A DNA stretch of 64,000 nucleotides from JBBQFC01 sp038321615 (lineage in GTDB: Bacteria; Bacteroidota; Bacteroidia; Flavobacteriales_D; Cryomorphaceae): positions 1-64,000 of the forward strand of contig JBBQFC010000005.1 of NCBI GenBank assembly GCA_038321615.1, written 5' to 3'. Made by a program: the position numbers and the translations under genes. Numbering within the stretch: position 1 is the first letter of the stretch; each line of letters begins with the position of its first letter. The notes under the pieces are model-generated. The model worked only from the letters and a program-made list of their open reading frames with translations, did no database searches and was not told the origin of the DNA. Positions 63,973 through 64,000 of the stretch are shown here, piece by piece.

Positions 63973-64000
63973 CAAAACTACGCTCTTGACGCACAGCCAA
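63973..64000 (-). promoter_or_regulatory. promoter of the Na/Pi cotransporter gene
   Basis: On the minus strand TTG at 64000-63998, 17 nt, then TAGTTTTG at 63980-63973. Initiation near 63966 excludes the ATG at 63975 as start. Confidence 0.6.

Overview
The window comes from the chromosome of a Bacteroidota bacterium. I think it is a Flavobacteriales-like lineage, but genus and family cannot be fixed from the sequence alone. Evidence for the phylum: promoters of the Bacteroidota type (TTG, about 17-19 nt, then TAnnTTTG) in front of many genes; TonB-dependent receptors with N-terminal carboxypeptidase-regulatory-like domains; a protein with a type IX secretion (T9SS) style C-terminal domain beside a PorV-type barrel; a separate atpD-atpC operon; and families typical of the phylum (DUF3127, DUF2911, DUF6089/PorG-like, DUF151 with a UVR tail, bacterial GGGP synthase, GH3). 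Gene density is high and most genes are housekeeping. I see no phage, insertion sequence, CRISPR array or integron.

Layout. 1-5.3 kb: end of a MazG-type pyrophosphohydrolase, a methyltransferase, a malic enzyme/phosphotransacetylase-like fusion, and atpC/atpD on the minus strand. 5.7-11.9 kb: ribF and a small leucine-rich protein, then a probable thiamine salvage locus: YkoF-like thiamine-binding protein, PnuC/PnuT-type transporter, NadR-like P-loop kinase, TPP riboswitch, TonB receptor and a convergent ThiE/TenI-like gene. The last is in an operon with archaeal-type GGGP synthase and a phosphopantetheinyl transferase. 13.3-15.5 kb: ahcY, a degenerate Rieske lipoprotein and a small basic secreted protein. 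15.7-25 kb: a trio of a 1251-aa TonB receptor, a 1450-aa secreted protein and a PorV-like barrel. 25-31 kb: greA, HIT, ruvC, a flippase-like membrane protein, a glycosyltransferase, an orphan OppC-type permease, DUF3127 with an SSB-like tail, and a flavin reductase.

31-35.6 kb: tRNA-Leu(TAG) and a tig-clpP-clpX-DUF2911 proteostasis run. 35.6-40.6 kb (minus strand): a large PIG-L deacetylase, a 42-aa membrane protein and a sodium:solute symporter, translationally coupled. 40.7-45.7 kb: thyA-folA, a DUF151 nuclease, etfBA and pdhB. 45.8-48.5 kb: a membrane pyrophosphatase fused to a YceI lipocalin-like domain. 48.6-56.8 kb: deoxynucleoside kinase, a beta-rich secreted protein, GH3 ligase, DUF2797, SppA, FolK and a large TPR lipoprotein. 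57-64 kb: a DUF6089 outer-membrane protein, a SpoU methyltransferase, mutS, tRNA-Gly(GCC), a repeat-rich intergenic segment, and a Na/Pi cotransporter with an extra N-terminal extracytoplasmic domain and a PhoU tail.

The observations most worth following are the pyrophosphatase-YceI fusion, the thiamine locus with its unassigned kinase, the receptor/secreted protein/PorV trio, the unannotated small protein at 37320-37448, and the SSB-like tail on DUF3127. None of these proves a new system without comparative data.
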